This document shows, one piece after another, positions 10,967-19,259 of a DNA stretch of 64,000 nt. The notes beneath the pieces are model-generated. The model was not told where the DNA came from and did not search any database. It was given only the letters and a program-made list of their open reading frames with translations. The position numbers were made by a program, and so were the translations under genes. Each line of letters begins with the position of its first letter. Position 1 is the stretch's first letter. The DNA lies in NCBI GenBank assembly GCA_030432595.1, contig JAUIGU010000015.1, positions 26,835 to 90,834 on the forward strand. Reading direction: 5' to 3'. This DNA comes from Phycisphaerae bacterium. GTDB lineage: Bacteria; Planctomycetota; Phycisphaerae; Phycisphaerales; Phycisphaeraceae.

Positions 10967-12313
10967 TCACACCAGCGCCGCTTCGACGCGCTGCTCCATC
11001 TGTTCGACCTGGGCTCGGAACGAAGGTTCTTCTTCGACCTTGCCCTCGATCTTCTGCACCGAGTGCATGACGGTGGTGTGGTCGCGCCCGCCGAAGTGCC
11101 CGCCGATCTCTTCGAGCGAGAGGTTGGTCTTCTGCCGGGCGAGGAACATGCACACCTGCCGCGGCTCGGTGATGGACTTGTGCCGGCGGCGGGACTGGAG
11201 CTCGGCGGTCTTGACGTTGTAGAAGTCGGTGACGACGTCGATGATCCGCTGTAGCGTCACCCGGCCGGACGGCTCGACGCCCGGGTCGCCCATCGCCTTG
11301 CGCGCGAGCGCCGCGGTCATCGGCTGGCCGAGGAAGTCCGCGTGGGCGGAGACGGTGCAGATCGCGCCCTCCAGCTCGCGGACGTTGTGCTCGAATCGTT
11401 TCGCGAGGTACGCCGCCACCTCGTCGGGCACCTCCAGGCCCTGCAGCGCCGCCTTGGCGCGGACGATGGCGACGCGCGTCTCGTAGCTGGGCTTGTTCAC
11501 CTGCGCGATCACGCCCCAGTTGAACCGCGAGACCAGCCGGTCGGTCAGCCCCGGGATCTCGCCGGGCGGGGCGTCGGAGCTGAGCACGATCTGCTTGGAC
11601 TGCTGGTGCAGCTCGTTGAAGGTGTGGAAGAACTCTTCCTGGCTGCGTTCTTTTTCCGAGAGGAAGTGGATGTCGTCGACGACGAGCATGTCGGCGTCGC
11701 GGTAGTGGTGCCGGAACGCGGCGAAGTCCCCGCCCCGCACGCACTCGAGGAATTGGTTGGTGAATTTTTCGCAGGAGACGTAGACGATATTGAACGCGGG
11801 GTTGCCGTCGAGGATGCGCAGGCAGATGGCTTGGAGGAGGTGGGTCTTGCCCAGCCCGACGCCGCCGTGGATGAACAGCGGGTTGTACGCCTTGGCCGGC
11901 CGATCGGCGACCGCCTGGGCGAGCGCGAACGCCAGCTCGTTGTTGGGCCCCTCGATGAACTGCTCGAAGCTGTAGTCGGGCTGCAGGACCAGGTCGTCGC
12001 TGAGGACGGTGGCGCCGGCGCGCGAGTCGCCGTTGCGTTCGGCCGGCGTCGCCTCGGGGCCGGGCTCGTCGCCGTGCACGAAGCGCACCGTCACGAGCTT
12101 GCCGGTGCTCTGCTGCGCGGCTTCTTTGAACTGTTCGCGGCAGCGGCTCTGCAAGTACGCCTGCTGCACCGCCGTCTCCGTGCGGATGTCCAGCAGGCCG
12201 CCGTCGAACTTGTCCGGCTCCAACTGCTCGAACCACTGCCGGCAGATCGGGCCGTGCTTGGCTCGCAGGTAGCCCATGATGTCGCGCCACAGCGCGTCGT
12301 CGAGTCGGGGCAT
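10967..12313 (-). CDS. dnaA: Chromosomal replication initiator protein DnaA
   Basis: DnaA binds the replication origin and, as an ATP-bound AAA+ oligomer, opens the duplex. The 448-residue protein has domain I (about 1-80), a short linker, the AAA+ domain with Walker A GGVGLGKTHL near residue 150 and Walker B MLVVDDIHFLSE near 213, and domain IV with the DnaA signature GGRDHTTVMHSVQKIEGK near 405-420. ATG at 12313 (MPRLDDALW) is used; 16 extra in-frame residues upstream look non-native. There is no dnaN, recF or gyrB beside it, and I saw no clear TTATCCACA boxes in the flanks, so the origin may be elsewhere. An intrinsic terminator follows. Confidence 0.95.
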   Translation of the reverse strand: MPRLDDALWRDIMGYLRAKHGPICRQWFEQLEPDKFDGGLLDIRTETAVQQAYLQSRCREQFKEAAQQSTGKLVTVRFVHGDEPGPEATPAERNGDSRAGATVLSDDLVLQPDYSFEQFIEGPNNELAFALAQAVADRPAKAYNPLFIHGGVGLGKTHLLQAICLRILDGNPAFNIVYVSCEKFTNQFLECVRGGDFAAFRHHYRDADMLVVDDIHFLSEKERSQEEFFHTFNELHQQSKQIVLSSDAPPGEIPGLTDRLVSRFNWGVIAQVNKPSYETRVAIVRAKAALQGLEVPDEVAAYLAKRFEHNVRELEGAICTVSAHADFLGQPMTAALARKAMGDPGVEPSGRVTLQRIIDVVTDFYNVKTAELQSRRRHKSITEPRQVCMFLARQKTNLSLEEIGGHFGGRDHTTVMHSVQKIEGKVEEEPSFRAQVEQMEQRVEAALV

Positions 12314-12619
12314 CGTGTTGAGAAGGCCGCCACGGCCTGGTGGGGTTTGGTAAAAAAACACCGCGGCGCGATCCTTCGCGCCACGCCGACGTCACGGCGA
12401 AACCACCCGGCCGGATCGAACACGTCAACCGCGTTCCATCGGCCTGGGGGATCGAACCACGCGTGCCTGACGCACGCCTCGACCCGCGTCACGTTTCACT
12501 CCGCCGCAACCTTCGCAAACTAAGGCGGCGCTTCGCCCGTGTCAATGCCTTGACTTTTCCGGCCGATACTGTCTCAGTGCGCCGCGCCCCGCACGCGAAA
12601 TAATCGCGCTTGACACGCC
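12314..12619. other. Divergent intergenic region dnaA / alternative glmU
   Basis: This 306-bp stretch must hold the promoters of dnaA (minus) and of the GlmU-like gene (plus). I see no DnaA box of the consensus type. A TTGACT hexamer occurs near 12549, but its spacing to the nearest TATAAT-like match is wrong, so no promoter is called. Confidence 0.4.
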
Positions 12620-13858
12620 ATGAATCCCGCGCCCCTGATCATCTTCGACGACGGCCACGCCGACCTGGGCCCGCTCACGGACCTGCGCCCCGTGTTCGCG
12701 CTGCGCAACGGCGTGAAAAACAACCGCGAGCGCATCGAAGGCGCGCTCCAACAAACGGCCGATGCGCTGGTCGTGCCCGAAGAACTCGCCGATCTCCAGC
12801 GGCAGCGGGAATCCGACGCCGCGGTCAACCCCGGCACGCTCGACGCGTTCACGCAAGCCGACGCCGTGTTGGTCGTCAACGGCCGGTGGACCGCGACCGA
12901 CACGGCGTTGCTCGACCGGATCATGTCGCTGCCGATCAACCACGGCATTCAACAGGGGAATCGTGTGCTGGCCGCACACTTGGACGCGGACCACGCTGAC
13001 GCATGGCTCGGACGGTCAACGGCTGAGATGCCAGCCGATGTTCGTTTCACCGATGCAAGCGATGCGGCGTTGGTGTCGCAGCCGTGGCATCTGCTCGACC
13101 ACCTCGAAAACACGCTGCGCTTCGACCTTCAGCAATGCGGTCTTCCGTGGGCCGACGGTGATGAGCTTGCGACACACGGCGTCACCGTGGTCGGCGACCA
13201 TCCCGTGATGATTCACCGCGGCGCGGCGCTTCACCCACAGGTCGTAATCAACACAACGCTCGGGCCGGTCGCGATCGACGAAGGCGCGGCCGTGCAGCCG
13301 TTCACCGTGATCGAAGGTCCGGGTTACGTCGGGCCTCACGCCGAGCTCGCGGCGCACACCGCGCTGCGGGCGTTCACGGTGGTGGGCGCGAACTGCAAAG
13401 TCGGCGGCGAGGTCAAGGCGTCGATCCTCGGCGACTACACCAACAAGGCCCACTACGGGTACCTCGGCAACGCCGTGGTCGGGCGGTGGTGCAACCTGGG
13501 TGCGGGCACGACCGCGTCGAACCTCAAGAACACCTACGGCCACGTCCGCATGCAACTCCACGCCGACGCAGACCCCGAGGACACCGGCCGGCAGTTTCAA
13601 GGCCCAGTGGTCGGCGATTACGTCCGCACCGCGATCGGCACGCTGCTGCCGACCGGCGCGTGCGTGGGCACGGGGTCGTGCCTGGTGGCGTCGGGGTTCG
13701 TGTCCAAGCATGTGCCGGCGATGACGTTCCTGACCGACGCGGGTCCGGGGCCGATGGACCTCGACGCGTTTTTCACGACGGCCGACCGCATGATGTGCCG
13801 GCGCAACGGCACGCTCAGCAACGCCGCGAAGCAGCGCTTCCGCGACCTGTGCGGGTGA
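12620..13858 (+). CDS. Alternative GlmU-like sugar nucleotidyltransferase/acyltransferase
   Basis: A 412-residue protein of the alternative bacterial GlmU type, proposed to make UDP-GlcNAc for peptidoglycan and LPS. The N-terminal half begins LIIFDDGHADLGPLTDLRPV, where the phrase TDLRPVFALRNG is typical of this divergent nucleotidyltransferase domain. The C-terminal half (from about residue 190) is a left-handed beta-helix with hexapeptide-type repeats, including GPVAIDEGAAVQPFTVIEG and the conserved NCKVGGEVKASILGDYTNKAHYGY in two adjoining pieces. The final helical tail may take the place of a CoA site. No classical GlmU is visible in the window. Substrate specificity remains an inference. 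Confidence 0.82.
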   Translation: MNPAPLIIFDDGHADLGPLTDLRPVFALRNGVKNNRERIEGALQQTADALVVPEELADLQRQRESDAAVNPGTLDAFTQADAVLVVNGRWTATDTALLDRIMSLPINHGIQQGNRVLAAHLDADHADAWLGRSTAEMPADVRFTDASDAALVSQPWHLLDHLENTLRFDLQQCGLPWADGDELATHGVTVVGDHPVMIHRGAALHPQVVINTTLGPVAIDEGAAVQPFTVIEGPGYVGPHAELAAHTALRAFTVVGANCKVGGEVKASILGDYTNKAHYGYLGNAVVGRWCNLGAGTTASNLKNTYGHVRMQLHADADPEDTGRQFQGPVVGDYVRTAIGTLLPTGACVGTGSCLVASGFVSKHVPAMTFLTDAGPGPMDLDAFFTTADRMMCRRNGTLSNAAKQRFRDLCG

Positions 13859-14267
13859 GCGGGTGGTGCCGCGCGACATGCGGGGCCACCTGGTCCTTTC
13901 AGTATTGCGTGGGACGCCATACGCCCCAGCTTGACTTGCCCAAGCACGGGCAGGACGGGACATCACTTAGTTTCCTAAAGCAAGCCCGGAGATGGCCATC
14001 TCCGGGCTATAACCAAGACCCGTCCATACGTCTGCATCTTCTGATGAATCCCCTTACATCTGGTGCTGGGTCTCGTCGCGAATTCGGGAGGCCCGAATCT
14101 GCGATTCGAGGGGCAATACCCACGACAATCGTGCGTTAGGCGGATACAGTGGGTTCCCCGAATCGGCCGGTTGTTCTGAGCCGGCTCGGGGTGGGGCGAG
14201 CGAGACGTGGGTGGGCCGAGGGTGGGAGGTGGCCCGGGCCGGCCGTTGCCACTGACTCGGAACGAGC
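13859..14267. other. Intergenic region before the type II secretion operon
   Basis: This 409-bp gap has no gene I can support. It holds one perfect palindrome (13983-14008, given separately) and should contain the promoter of the secretion operon, although no consensus -35/-10 pair stands out. Confidence 0.4.
13983..14008. repeat. Perfect 26-bp palindrome, GCCCGGAGA family
   Basis: The arm is AGCCCGGAGATGG with no loop. It is close in sequence to the palindromes at 18143 and 41011, which share the pattern GCCCGG-(A/G)-GA-(T/C)-GG and its complement. It lies between genes, 125 bp after the GlmU-like gene; the 3' flank is not T-rich, so it is not an obvious terminator. Confidence 0.8.
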
Positions 14268-16148
14268 ATGACGCGGCGTGTTTGGTGCGACGCCGCATCG
14301 CGAAGGGACCGGGCCCGTCTTGGATGTGTTGTGGTGATTCAGTCCTCGTCAGTCGCGGATGCTGATTCGGGTCCGGCCGGGAACGGTGCGGGCGGGCTCG
14401 GCGCTGCGCTGGGCCGGGTGCGGCTGGGTCAGCTGCTGATCGAAGACGGGGTGCTGGAAGCGGTCGAGCTGGACCGGGCGCTCGAGGCGCAGGACGCCGA
14501 CCGGGGCGGCGCGTCGGCCATGAACGGCGACCGGCCGGCGCGGCTGGGCGAGGTGGTGCTGCGGCTGGGGTTGGCCGAGCCGACGGCGGTGCGGCGGGCG
14601 TTGTGCCGGCAGCGGGGGATCGATTTCGTGGATGTGGCGGAGGTGACGCCCGAGTCGGCGGCATTGAAGCTCTTGTCGCCGGAAGTGGTGACGAAACACA
14701 CGGTCTTGCCGCTATCGGTGGTTGAGGGTGAGGGCGGGGCGTTGACACTGGCGATGGCGGACCCGCTGGACGCGTCGGTGCGGGAGGTGGTGCGGGCGGT
14801 GACGGGTCGGCCGGTGTCGGCGCGGCTGGCGGAGGCGGCGGCGCTGCGCGACGCGATCGGCCGGCACTACGGCTCGCAGGCCGAGCGCATGATCGCGGAC
14901 CTGGCCGGCGCGGATGCGCAGGGCGCGGCGTCGATCGACGAGGCCGCCGGCGATCTGGAAGCGCATCTCCAGGAACTCGCGGCCGAGCCGACGGTCGTGA
15001 ACCTCGTGAACCTGTTGATCCTCGAAGCGATCCAGGCGCGGGCGAGTGACGTGCACGTCGAGCCGTTCGAGCACCAGTTGCGGGTGAAGTACCGGATAGA
15101 TGGTTTGCTGCACGAGGTGAAGCCGCCGCCCAAGCACCTGCAGGACGCGATCACGTCACGCATCAAGATCATGGCGGGGATGAACATCGCCGAGCGCTTC
15201 GTGCCGCAGGACGGGCACATCGACATGAAGACCCCGGGCGGGAAGGTGGACCTGCGCGTGGCGACGGCGCCGACGGTGTACGGGGAGTCGGTGGTGCTGC
15301 GCATCCTCGACGCGACGGCGGCGCTGTACACGCTCGATCACCTGGGGATGGACAAACCCCGCCTGGACAGCCTGAAGAACCTGCTCGAGTTCCCGCACGG
15401 CGTGGTGCTGGTCACCGGGCCCACGGGCAGCGGCAAGACGACCACGCTCTACGCGGCGCTGCAGCACATCTTCAGCCCGGCGCTGAAGATCATCACGATC
15501 GAAGACCCGGTGGAGTACCGCCTCGACGGCGTGAACCAGATCCCGGTGAACCGCAAGCGCGGGCTGACCTTCGCGGACGGGCTGCGGGCGATCCTCCGGC
15601 AGGACCCCGACGTGGTGATGATCGGCGAGATCCGCGACCGCGAGACGGCGGACATCGCGATCCGTGCGGCGCTGACGGGGCACCTGGTGTTCTCGACGCT
15701 GCACACCAACGACGCGGCGGGCGCGGTGACGCGGCTGACGGACATGGGCGTCGAGCCGTTCCTGATCGCGTCTTCGTTGCGGGGCGTGCTCGCCCAGCGG
15801 CTGGTGCGGAAGGTGTGCCCTGAGTGTCGGCGGGAGATGGTGCCGGACGAGGCGCTGATTCGACGGATGGGGCACCGCGCGGAGGAGACGCGCAACGGCA
15901 GCGCGACGTGGTACGAGGGCGCGGGCTGCCGGGTCTGCCGGAACGTGGGGTACCGCGGGCGGATGGGCGTGTTCGAGCTGTTGGTGGTGGACGACGCGGT
16001 GCGCAGCGCGATCAATCGGCGGGAAGACGCGGGCTCGGTGCGCAAGGCGTTGGGGGCGGAGCACGTGACCATGTCCGAGGACGGCTACCGTAAGGCGGCG
16101 CAGGGGCAGACGACGCTGGACGAGGTGCTGCGCGTCACGCACGAGTGA
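14268..16148 (+). CDS. gspE: Type II secretion ATPase GspE
   Basis: GspE is the cytoplasmic hexameric ATPase that drives pseudopilus assembly. The 626-residue protein has an N-terminal GspE/MshEN-type domain (about 40-200), then the ATPase core with Walker A GPTGSGKTTTLYAAL near residue 383, Asp box ITIEDPVEYRL, Walker B DPDVVMIGEIRDRETA near 445, His box TGHLVFSTLHTNDA, and a zinc-binding pair of CxxC motifs (CPEC and CRVC, about 520-560). The start is uncertain: ATG at 14268 is used, but GTG at 14331 or 14334 would remove a non-conserved leader. It is the first gene of an operon running to gspD. Confidence 0.95.
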   Translation: MTRRVWCDAASRRDRARLGCVVVIQSSSVADADSGPAGNGAGGLGAALGRVRLGQLLIEDGVLEAVELDRALEAQDADRGGASAMNGDRPARLGEVVLRLGLAEPTAVRRALCRQRGIDFVDVAEVTPESAALKLLSPEVVTKHTVLPLSVVEGEGGALTLAMADPLDASVREVVRAVTGRPVSARLAEAAALRDAIGRHYGSQAERMIADLAGADAQGAASIDEAAGDLEAHLQELAAEPTVVNLVNLLILEAIQARASDVHVEPFEHQLRVKYRIDGLLHEVKPPPKHLQDAITSRIKIMAGMNIAERFVPQDGHIDMKTPGGKVDLRVATAPTVYGESVVLRILDATAALYTLDHLGMDKPRLDSLKNLLEFPHGVVLVTGPTGSGKTTTLYAALQHIFSPALKIITIEDPVEYRLDGVNQIPVNRKRGLTFADGLRAILRQDPDVVMIGEIRDRETADIAIRAALTGHLVFSTLHTNDAAGAVTRLTDMGVEPFLIASSLRGVLAQRLVRKVCPECRREMVPDEALIRRMGHRAEETRNGSATWYEGAGCRVCRNVGYRGRMGVFELLVVDDAVRSAINRREDAGSVRKALGAEHVTMSEDGYRKAAQGQTTLDEVLRVTHE

Positions 16149-16168
16149 GGGTGAGCGACACGGGAGAC

Positions 16169-16191
16169 GCCCACGCCGTGACGGCGTGGGC
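16169..16191. repeat. Near-perfect palindrome between gspE and gspF
   Basis: Arms of 11 bp (GCCCACGCCGT) are separated by one base. It lies 20 bp after the gspE stop and about 75 bp before the likely gspF start, so it sits in the polycistronic mRNA. It is one of several hairpins at the 5' ends of genes in this operon. Confidence 0.75.
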
Positions 16192-16265
16192 TTCGGGTGG
16201 CTGCATCGGGTTTGGTTGTTTTCACAAGAAGGGGTGGGCGGCGACGGGAAAGGAAGCGTCGAGGG

Positions 16266-17558
16266 TTGCCTCAGTTTGCGTACAAGGCCTTGACCCGGGA
16301 CGGGGCGGCGCGGGACGGGAGCGTCTCGGCGGCGTCGCGCGCGGCGGCGGTGTCGCTGCTGGCCGAGCGCGGCGAGTTCGTGACGGAGATGATCGAGGCG
16401 GCGGCGGGGGGGGTGCGGGGTGACCAGAAGGGTGGAGGGGATACCAAGGGTTTCGAGAAGGCATCCGGGGCTTCGCGGGGCTCAGCCCACGGCTTAAAGG
16501 GTTTCAGTTTGCGCAGCGGGGTCAGTGCGCGGCAGCGGGTGGCGCTGCTGCGGCAGGTGTCGGTGGCGCTGGAGGCGGGGCTGACGCTGGTGGCGGCGCT
16601 GCGGGTGGTGGCGGATCAGGCCGGCACGCCGGCGTTGAAAACGATGGTGGAGGGGTTGATCGAGGACGTGCAGCGCGGCGAGGCGTTGTCCGAGGCGATG
16701 CGTCGGGCGGGGTACGGGAAAGTGTTCAACGTGATGCAGGTCAGCATGGTCCGCGCGGGCGAGGCGGCGGGCGTGCTGGACGAGGTGATGGCGTCGTTGG
16801 CGAGTTTCGCGGAGCGGGACCTGGCGGTGCGGGAGAAGCTGCGGTCGGCGGCGATCTACCCGGTGATCGTGCTGGTGCTGGCGTTGATCTCGATCGTGAT
16901 CATTTTGACGTTCATCCTGCCGAGCATCATGGAGTCGCTGGAGGACACGGGCGCGGCGTTGCCTTTGCCGACGGTGATTTTGATGACCTCGAGCGATTTT
17001 TTACGCAGCCCGGCGGGGATCGGCGCGGCGCTGGCGGCGGTGCTGGGCGTGGTGTTGTTCTGGCGATGGAAGAACACGCCCGAGGGCCGGCTCTCGGTGG
17101 ACGGGTGGAAGTTGAAGGTGCCGGTGCTGGGCACGGCGCTGCGGCGGGTGGCGGTGGCACGGTTCGCGCGGGTGCTGGGCACGCTGACGGGCGCGGGGAT
17201 CGGGATCGTGGAGGCGATGAAGATCGTGCGTGACACGCTGGGCAACGAGGTGCTGGCGCGTCGGGTGGACCACGCGGCCGAGGAGATCGTGCGCGGCCGA
17301 AGCATCGCTGAGCCGCTGGGGGAGGACGGCATGTTCCCGCAGCTGCTGGTGCAGGTCGTGTCGATGGGCGAGCGCACGGGCAAGCTGGATGCGCTCTTGA
17401 TGCAGTTGGCGGACACGTACGAGCGCGAGACGGAGGTCGCGCTGGCGCGGGTGATGTCGGTGTTGCCGGCGGTGTTGATCCTTTGTTTGGCGGTGGTGGT
17501 GGCGTTTATTCTGGCGGCGGCGCTGCTGCCGTTGGTGAACATGAGTTTGAGCGGGTGA
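16266..17558 (+). CDS. gspF: Type II secretion inner-membrane platform protein GspF
   Basis: GspF is the polytopic membrane platform on which GspE acts. The best start is TTG at 16266, giving MPQFAYKALTRDG, the classical GspF N-terminus, with GGAAG upstream; the frame is open further 5' but that stretch is not family-like. Two GspF domains follow, with the typical LLRQVSVALEAGLTLVAALR and ARVLGTLTGAGIGIVEAMK segments, and three membrane helices near residues 198-220, 245-270 and the C-terminus. Residues of about 58-82 (VRGDQKGGG to GLKGFSLRSG) are an unusual insertion in the linker; residues 66-81 are encoded by a dispersed repeat element (16461-16508). Confidence 0.93.
   Translation: MPQFAYKALTRDGAARDGSVSAASRAAAVSLLAERGEFVTEMIEAAAGGVRGDQKGGGDTKGFEKASGASRGSAHGLKGFSLRSGVSARQRVALLRQVSVALEAGLTLVAALRVVADQAGTPALKTMVEGLIEDVQRGEALSEAMRRAGYGKVFNVMQVSMVRAGEAAGVLDEVMASLASFAERDLAVREKLRSAAIYPVIVLVLALISIVIILTFILPSIMESLEDTGAALPLPTVILMTSSDFLRSPAGIGAALAAVLGVVLFWRWKNTPEGRLSVDGWKLKVPVLGTALRRVAVARFARVLGTLTGAGIGIVEAMKIVRDTLGNEVLARRVDHAAEEIVRGRSIAEPLGEDGMFPQLLVQVVSMGERTGKLDALLMQLADTYERETEVALARVMSVLPAVLILCLAVVVAFILAAALLPLVNMSLSG
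16461..16508 (+). repeat. GATCCG/GGCTTCG element inside gspF
   Basis: The stretch starts ATCCGGGGCTTCG and continues through CTCAGCCCACGGCTTAAA to GGGTTTC. It aligns closely with the element at 44534-44580 in the LptC/LptA-like gene and less closely with those at 43697, 44936 and 40524. It is in frame and adds a Gly/Ser-rich loop to GspF. Confidence 0.7.
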
Positions 17559-17566
17559 GTCGGTGG

Positions 17567-17609
17567 TTTCCGATTGTTGATTGATGATTTCCGATTTTTG
17601 ATTTGGGAG
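17567..17609 (+). repeat. AT-richer TTTCCGATT repeat before gspG
   Basis: This short stretch, built from repeated GATT(T/G) words (TTTCCGATTGTTGATTGATG followed by a similar second half), is much less GC-rich than its surroundings. A related stretch lies at 43451-43482. Its end supplies the GGGAG ribosome-binding site of gspG. Confidence 0.65.
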
Positions 17610-17616
17610 CACGGTG

Positions 17617-18090
17617 ATGCAACGCAAAGACACACAACACAAACCGCGACCGGCTGGAGATCGACAGAAGGTGCGGCGTCGCAGCTTCCGGGGGCGGGGT
17701 TTTACGCTGATCGAGGTGATGGTGGTGGTGATCGTGATCGGGATTCTGGCGGCGCTGATTGCGCCACGGTTCCTGGGTCGTGCGGAGCAGGCGAAGGCCG
17801 GCGTCGCGCGGAGCAACATCAAGCAGATCGAGTCGGAGATCAACATGTTCCAGCTCGACTACGGCCGGTACCCCGAGTCGCTGGACGAGCTGGTGACGCA
17901 GCCGCCGGACGTGCCGGACGACAAGTGGATGGCGCCGAACCTCAAGGCGAGCGACCTCGAAGACCCGTGGAACAACCCGTACGTGTACCGGTACCCGGGC
18001 AACCACGGGGTGTACGACCTGCTGAGCACGGGGGCGGACGGCGTCGAGGGCGGCGAGGGCGACGGGGCGGACGTGACGAGTTGGGAGTGA
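17617..18090 (+). CDS. gspG: Type II secretion major pseudopilin GspG
   Basis: GspG is the main subunit of the pseudopilus. The 157-residue precursor has a basic leader and the prepilin peptidase site RGRG-FTLIEVMVVVIVIGIL, with Glu at position +5 of the mature protein, followed by the usual hydrophobic helix. The C-terminal domain has LDYGRYPESLDELV and DPWNNPYVYRYPG, hallmarks of GspG and its calcium-site region, and ends in a Gly/Asp/Glu-rich tail. ATG at 17617 is preferred over the directly preceding GTG at 17614; GGGAG lies seven bases upstream. A long 28-residue leader is noted. Confidence 0.94.
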   Translation: MQRKDTQHKPRPAGDRQKVRRRSFRGRGFTLIEVMVVVIVIGILAALIAPRFLGRAEQAKAGVARSNIKQIESEINMFQLDYGRYPESLDELVTQPPDVPDDKWMAPNLKASDLEDPWNNPYVYRYPGNHGVYDLLSTGADGVEGGEGDGADVTSWE

Positions 18091-18100
18091 TCTGGGATTG

Positions 18101-18760
18101 ATGCGCGGACGTGATCACACGCTGGATGTTGGTTGTTTGAATGCCCGGAGACGGCCGTCTCCGGGCTTTTGGGGGTGCTGCGCGGAACGGGGGTCGCGTC
18201 ACGCGCGTGGGTTCACGCTTCTTGAGGTGATGGTGGTGATCATTGTCGCGGGGGTGTTGACGGCGATGATCGTGCCGACGATCGCGGACCGGCGGGACAA
18301 GGCGCGGCTGCGTTCGGCGTCGCAGCAGTTGTGGCAGGCGGCGCGGTACACGCAGCAGCGCGCGGTGCTGCGTGGCGTGGACCACCGGCTGGTGTTGCTT
18401 CCGACGGGCGAGGGCTTGCCCGGCGACGGCGAAGGGCCCGGGTACCGCATCGAGTTTGTCGACGACGAGGGGGAGCAGGGGTACGGCGTGGTGCGCAGCG
18501 GCGCGTACCGGCCGAGCCGGCTGCCCGAGGGCGTGGCGCTGGTGTCGGTGGAGATCCCCGGCGCCGAGCCGGGCGTGGGCGCGGAACAGATCATCCGCTT
18601 CACCGCGGCGGGCCGGGCGGACGCGGCGGCGGTCGTGCTGGCGGCGGCGGGGCGGGAGGAGATGCACTCGGTGCTGGTTTCGCCGAACTCGGGCCGGGTG
18701 GAACGCGTCGAACTGCCGGTGGCGACGCCCCCCAACGACCGGGAGGACCTGGATGGCTGA
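18101..18760 (+). CDS. gspH: Type II secretion minor pseudopilin GspH-like
   Basis: A 219-residue minor pseudopilin with prepilin site HARG-FTLLEVMVVIIVAGVLTAM and Glu at +5. The C-terminal domain is beta-rich and matches no specific motif beyond the GspH position in the operon. ATG at 18101 follows the gspG stop by 10 bp. The leader is unusually long (about 37 residues), and residues 15-22 (ARRRPSPG) are encoded by a perfect 24-bp palindrome, so the repeat has been read in frame as part of the leader that the peptidase removes. The end overlaps the gspI start. Confidence 0.88.
   Translation: MRGRDHTLDVGCLNARRRPSPGFWGCCAERGSRHARGFTLLEVMVVIIVAGVLTAMIVPTIADRRDKARLRSASQQLWQAARYTQQRAVLRGVDHRLVLLPTGEGLPGDGEGPGYRIEFVDDEGEQGYGVVRSGAYRPSRLPEGVALVSVEIPGAEPGVGAEQIIRFTAAGRADAAAVVLAAAGREEMHSVLVSPNSGRVERVELPVATPPNDREDLDG
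18143..18166 (+). repeat. Perfect 24-bp palindrome in the gspH leader
   Basis: The arm is GCCCGGAGACGG, loop-free, followed by TTTTGGGGG. It lies in the translated leader of gspH. The stem plus four T could act as a weak terminator or translational control hairpin within the operon mRNA. Confidence 0.8.
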
Positions 18761-19259
18761 GCGGAGCGACAACGTGGAATTGGTGGGTGTTCGGGCAAAG
18801 CCTCGCAAGCGGTTGCGAGGCGATGGGGGCGGGTTGCGCGATGGGCGTAGGTTGCGTGGCTTCACGATCATCGAGTGTTTGTTGGCGGGGATGATCCTCG
18901 CGGCGTTCTCGGCGGTGCTCGCGCGGGGGATCGCGCAGGCCAGCACCGCGGTCGCCCGCGCCGACGATGAACGGCTGGCGGCGCAGTACCTCGACGAGGT
19001 GCTCACGCGGATCGACCTCATCGGCCCGGCCGAGCTGAACTACGCCGGCCCGACGTCGGGCGTGCTAGACGAGCGGTTCTCGTGGGAAGCGACGATCACG
19101 CAGGAAGACCTTTCGTCGCTGTACCTCGTGGACGTGACGATCCGTTGGACGACGCCGCGCGGCGTGCGTTCCGTGGCCGGGCACACGTACCTGATGGACC
19201 CGCCGGGCTGGCGGAACACCGGGCTGCGCTGGGAAGATCTGGAGGTGCCCGGTGTTTGA
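18753..19259 (+). CDS. gspI: Type II secretion minor pseudopilin GspI-like
   Basis: A 168-residue minor pseudopilin. ATG at 18753 overlaps the end of gspH and is preceded by GGAGG at 18742-18746, a strong ribosome-binding site. The prepilin site is RLRG-FTIIECLLAGMILAAF with Glu at +5. The leader is about 36 residues long and its residues 16-23 (AKPRKRLRG) come from a 22-base hairpin (18800-18821). The mature domain is short and matches the size of GspI. Assignment as GspI and not GspH or GspJ rests on gene order and length. Confidence 0.85.
   Translation: MAERSDNVELVGVRAKPRKRLRGDGGGLRDGRRLRGFTIIECLLAGMILAAFSAVLARGIAQASTAVARADDERLAAQYLDEVLTRIDLIGPAELNYAGPTSGVLDERFSWEATITQEDLSSLYLVDVTIRWTTPRGVRSVAGHTYLMDPPGWRNTGLRWEDLEVPGV
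18800..18821 (+). repeat. Hairpin repeat in the gspI leader
   Basis: Arms GCCTCGCAA and TTGCGAGGC are separated by GCGG. The sequence resembles the dnaA terminator palindrome core (CGCAAGCG). It is in frame in the gspI leader. Confidence 0.75.

Noticed and set aside
12440..12500. A GGTTCGATCCC-like T-loop on the minus strand suggesting a tRNA
   Set aside because: No seven-base acceptor stem, no proper T stem and no anticodon arm could be formed around it.
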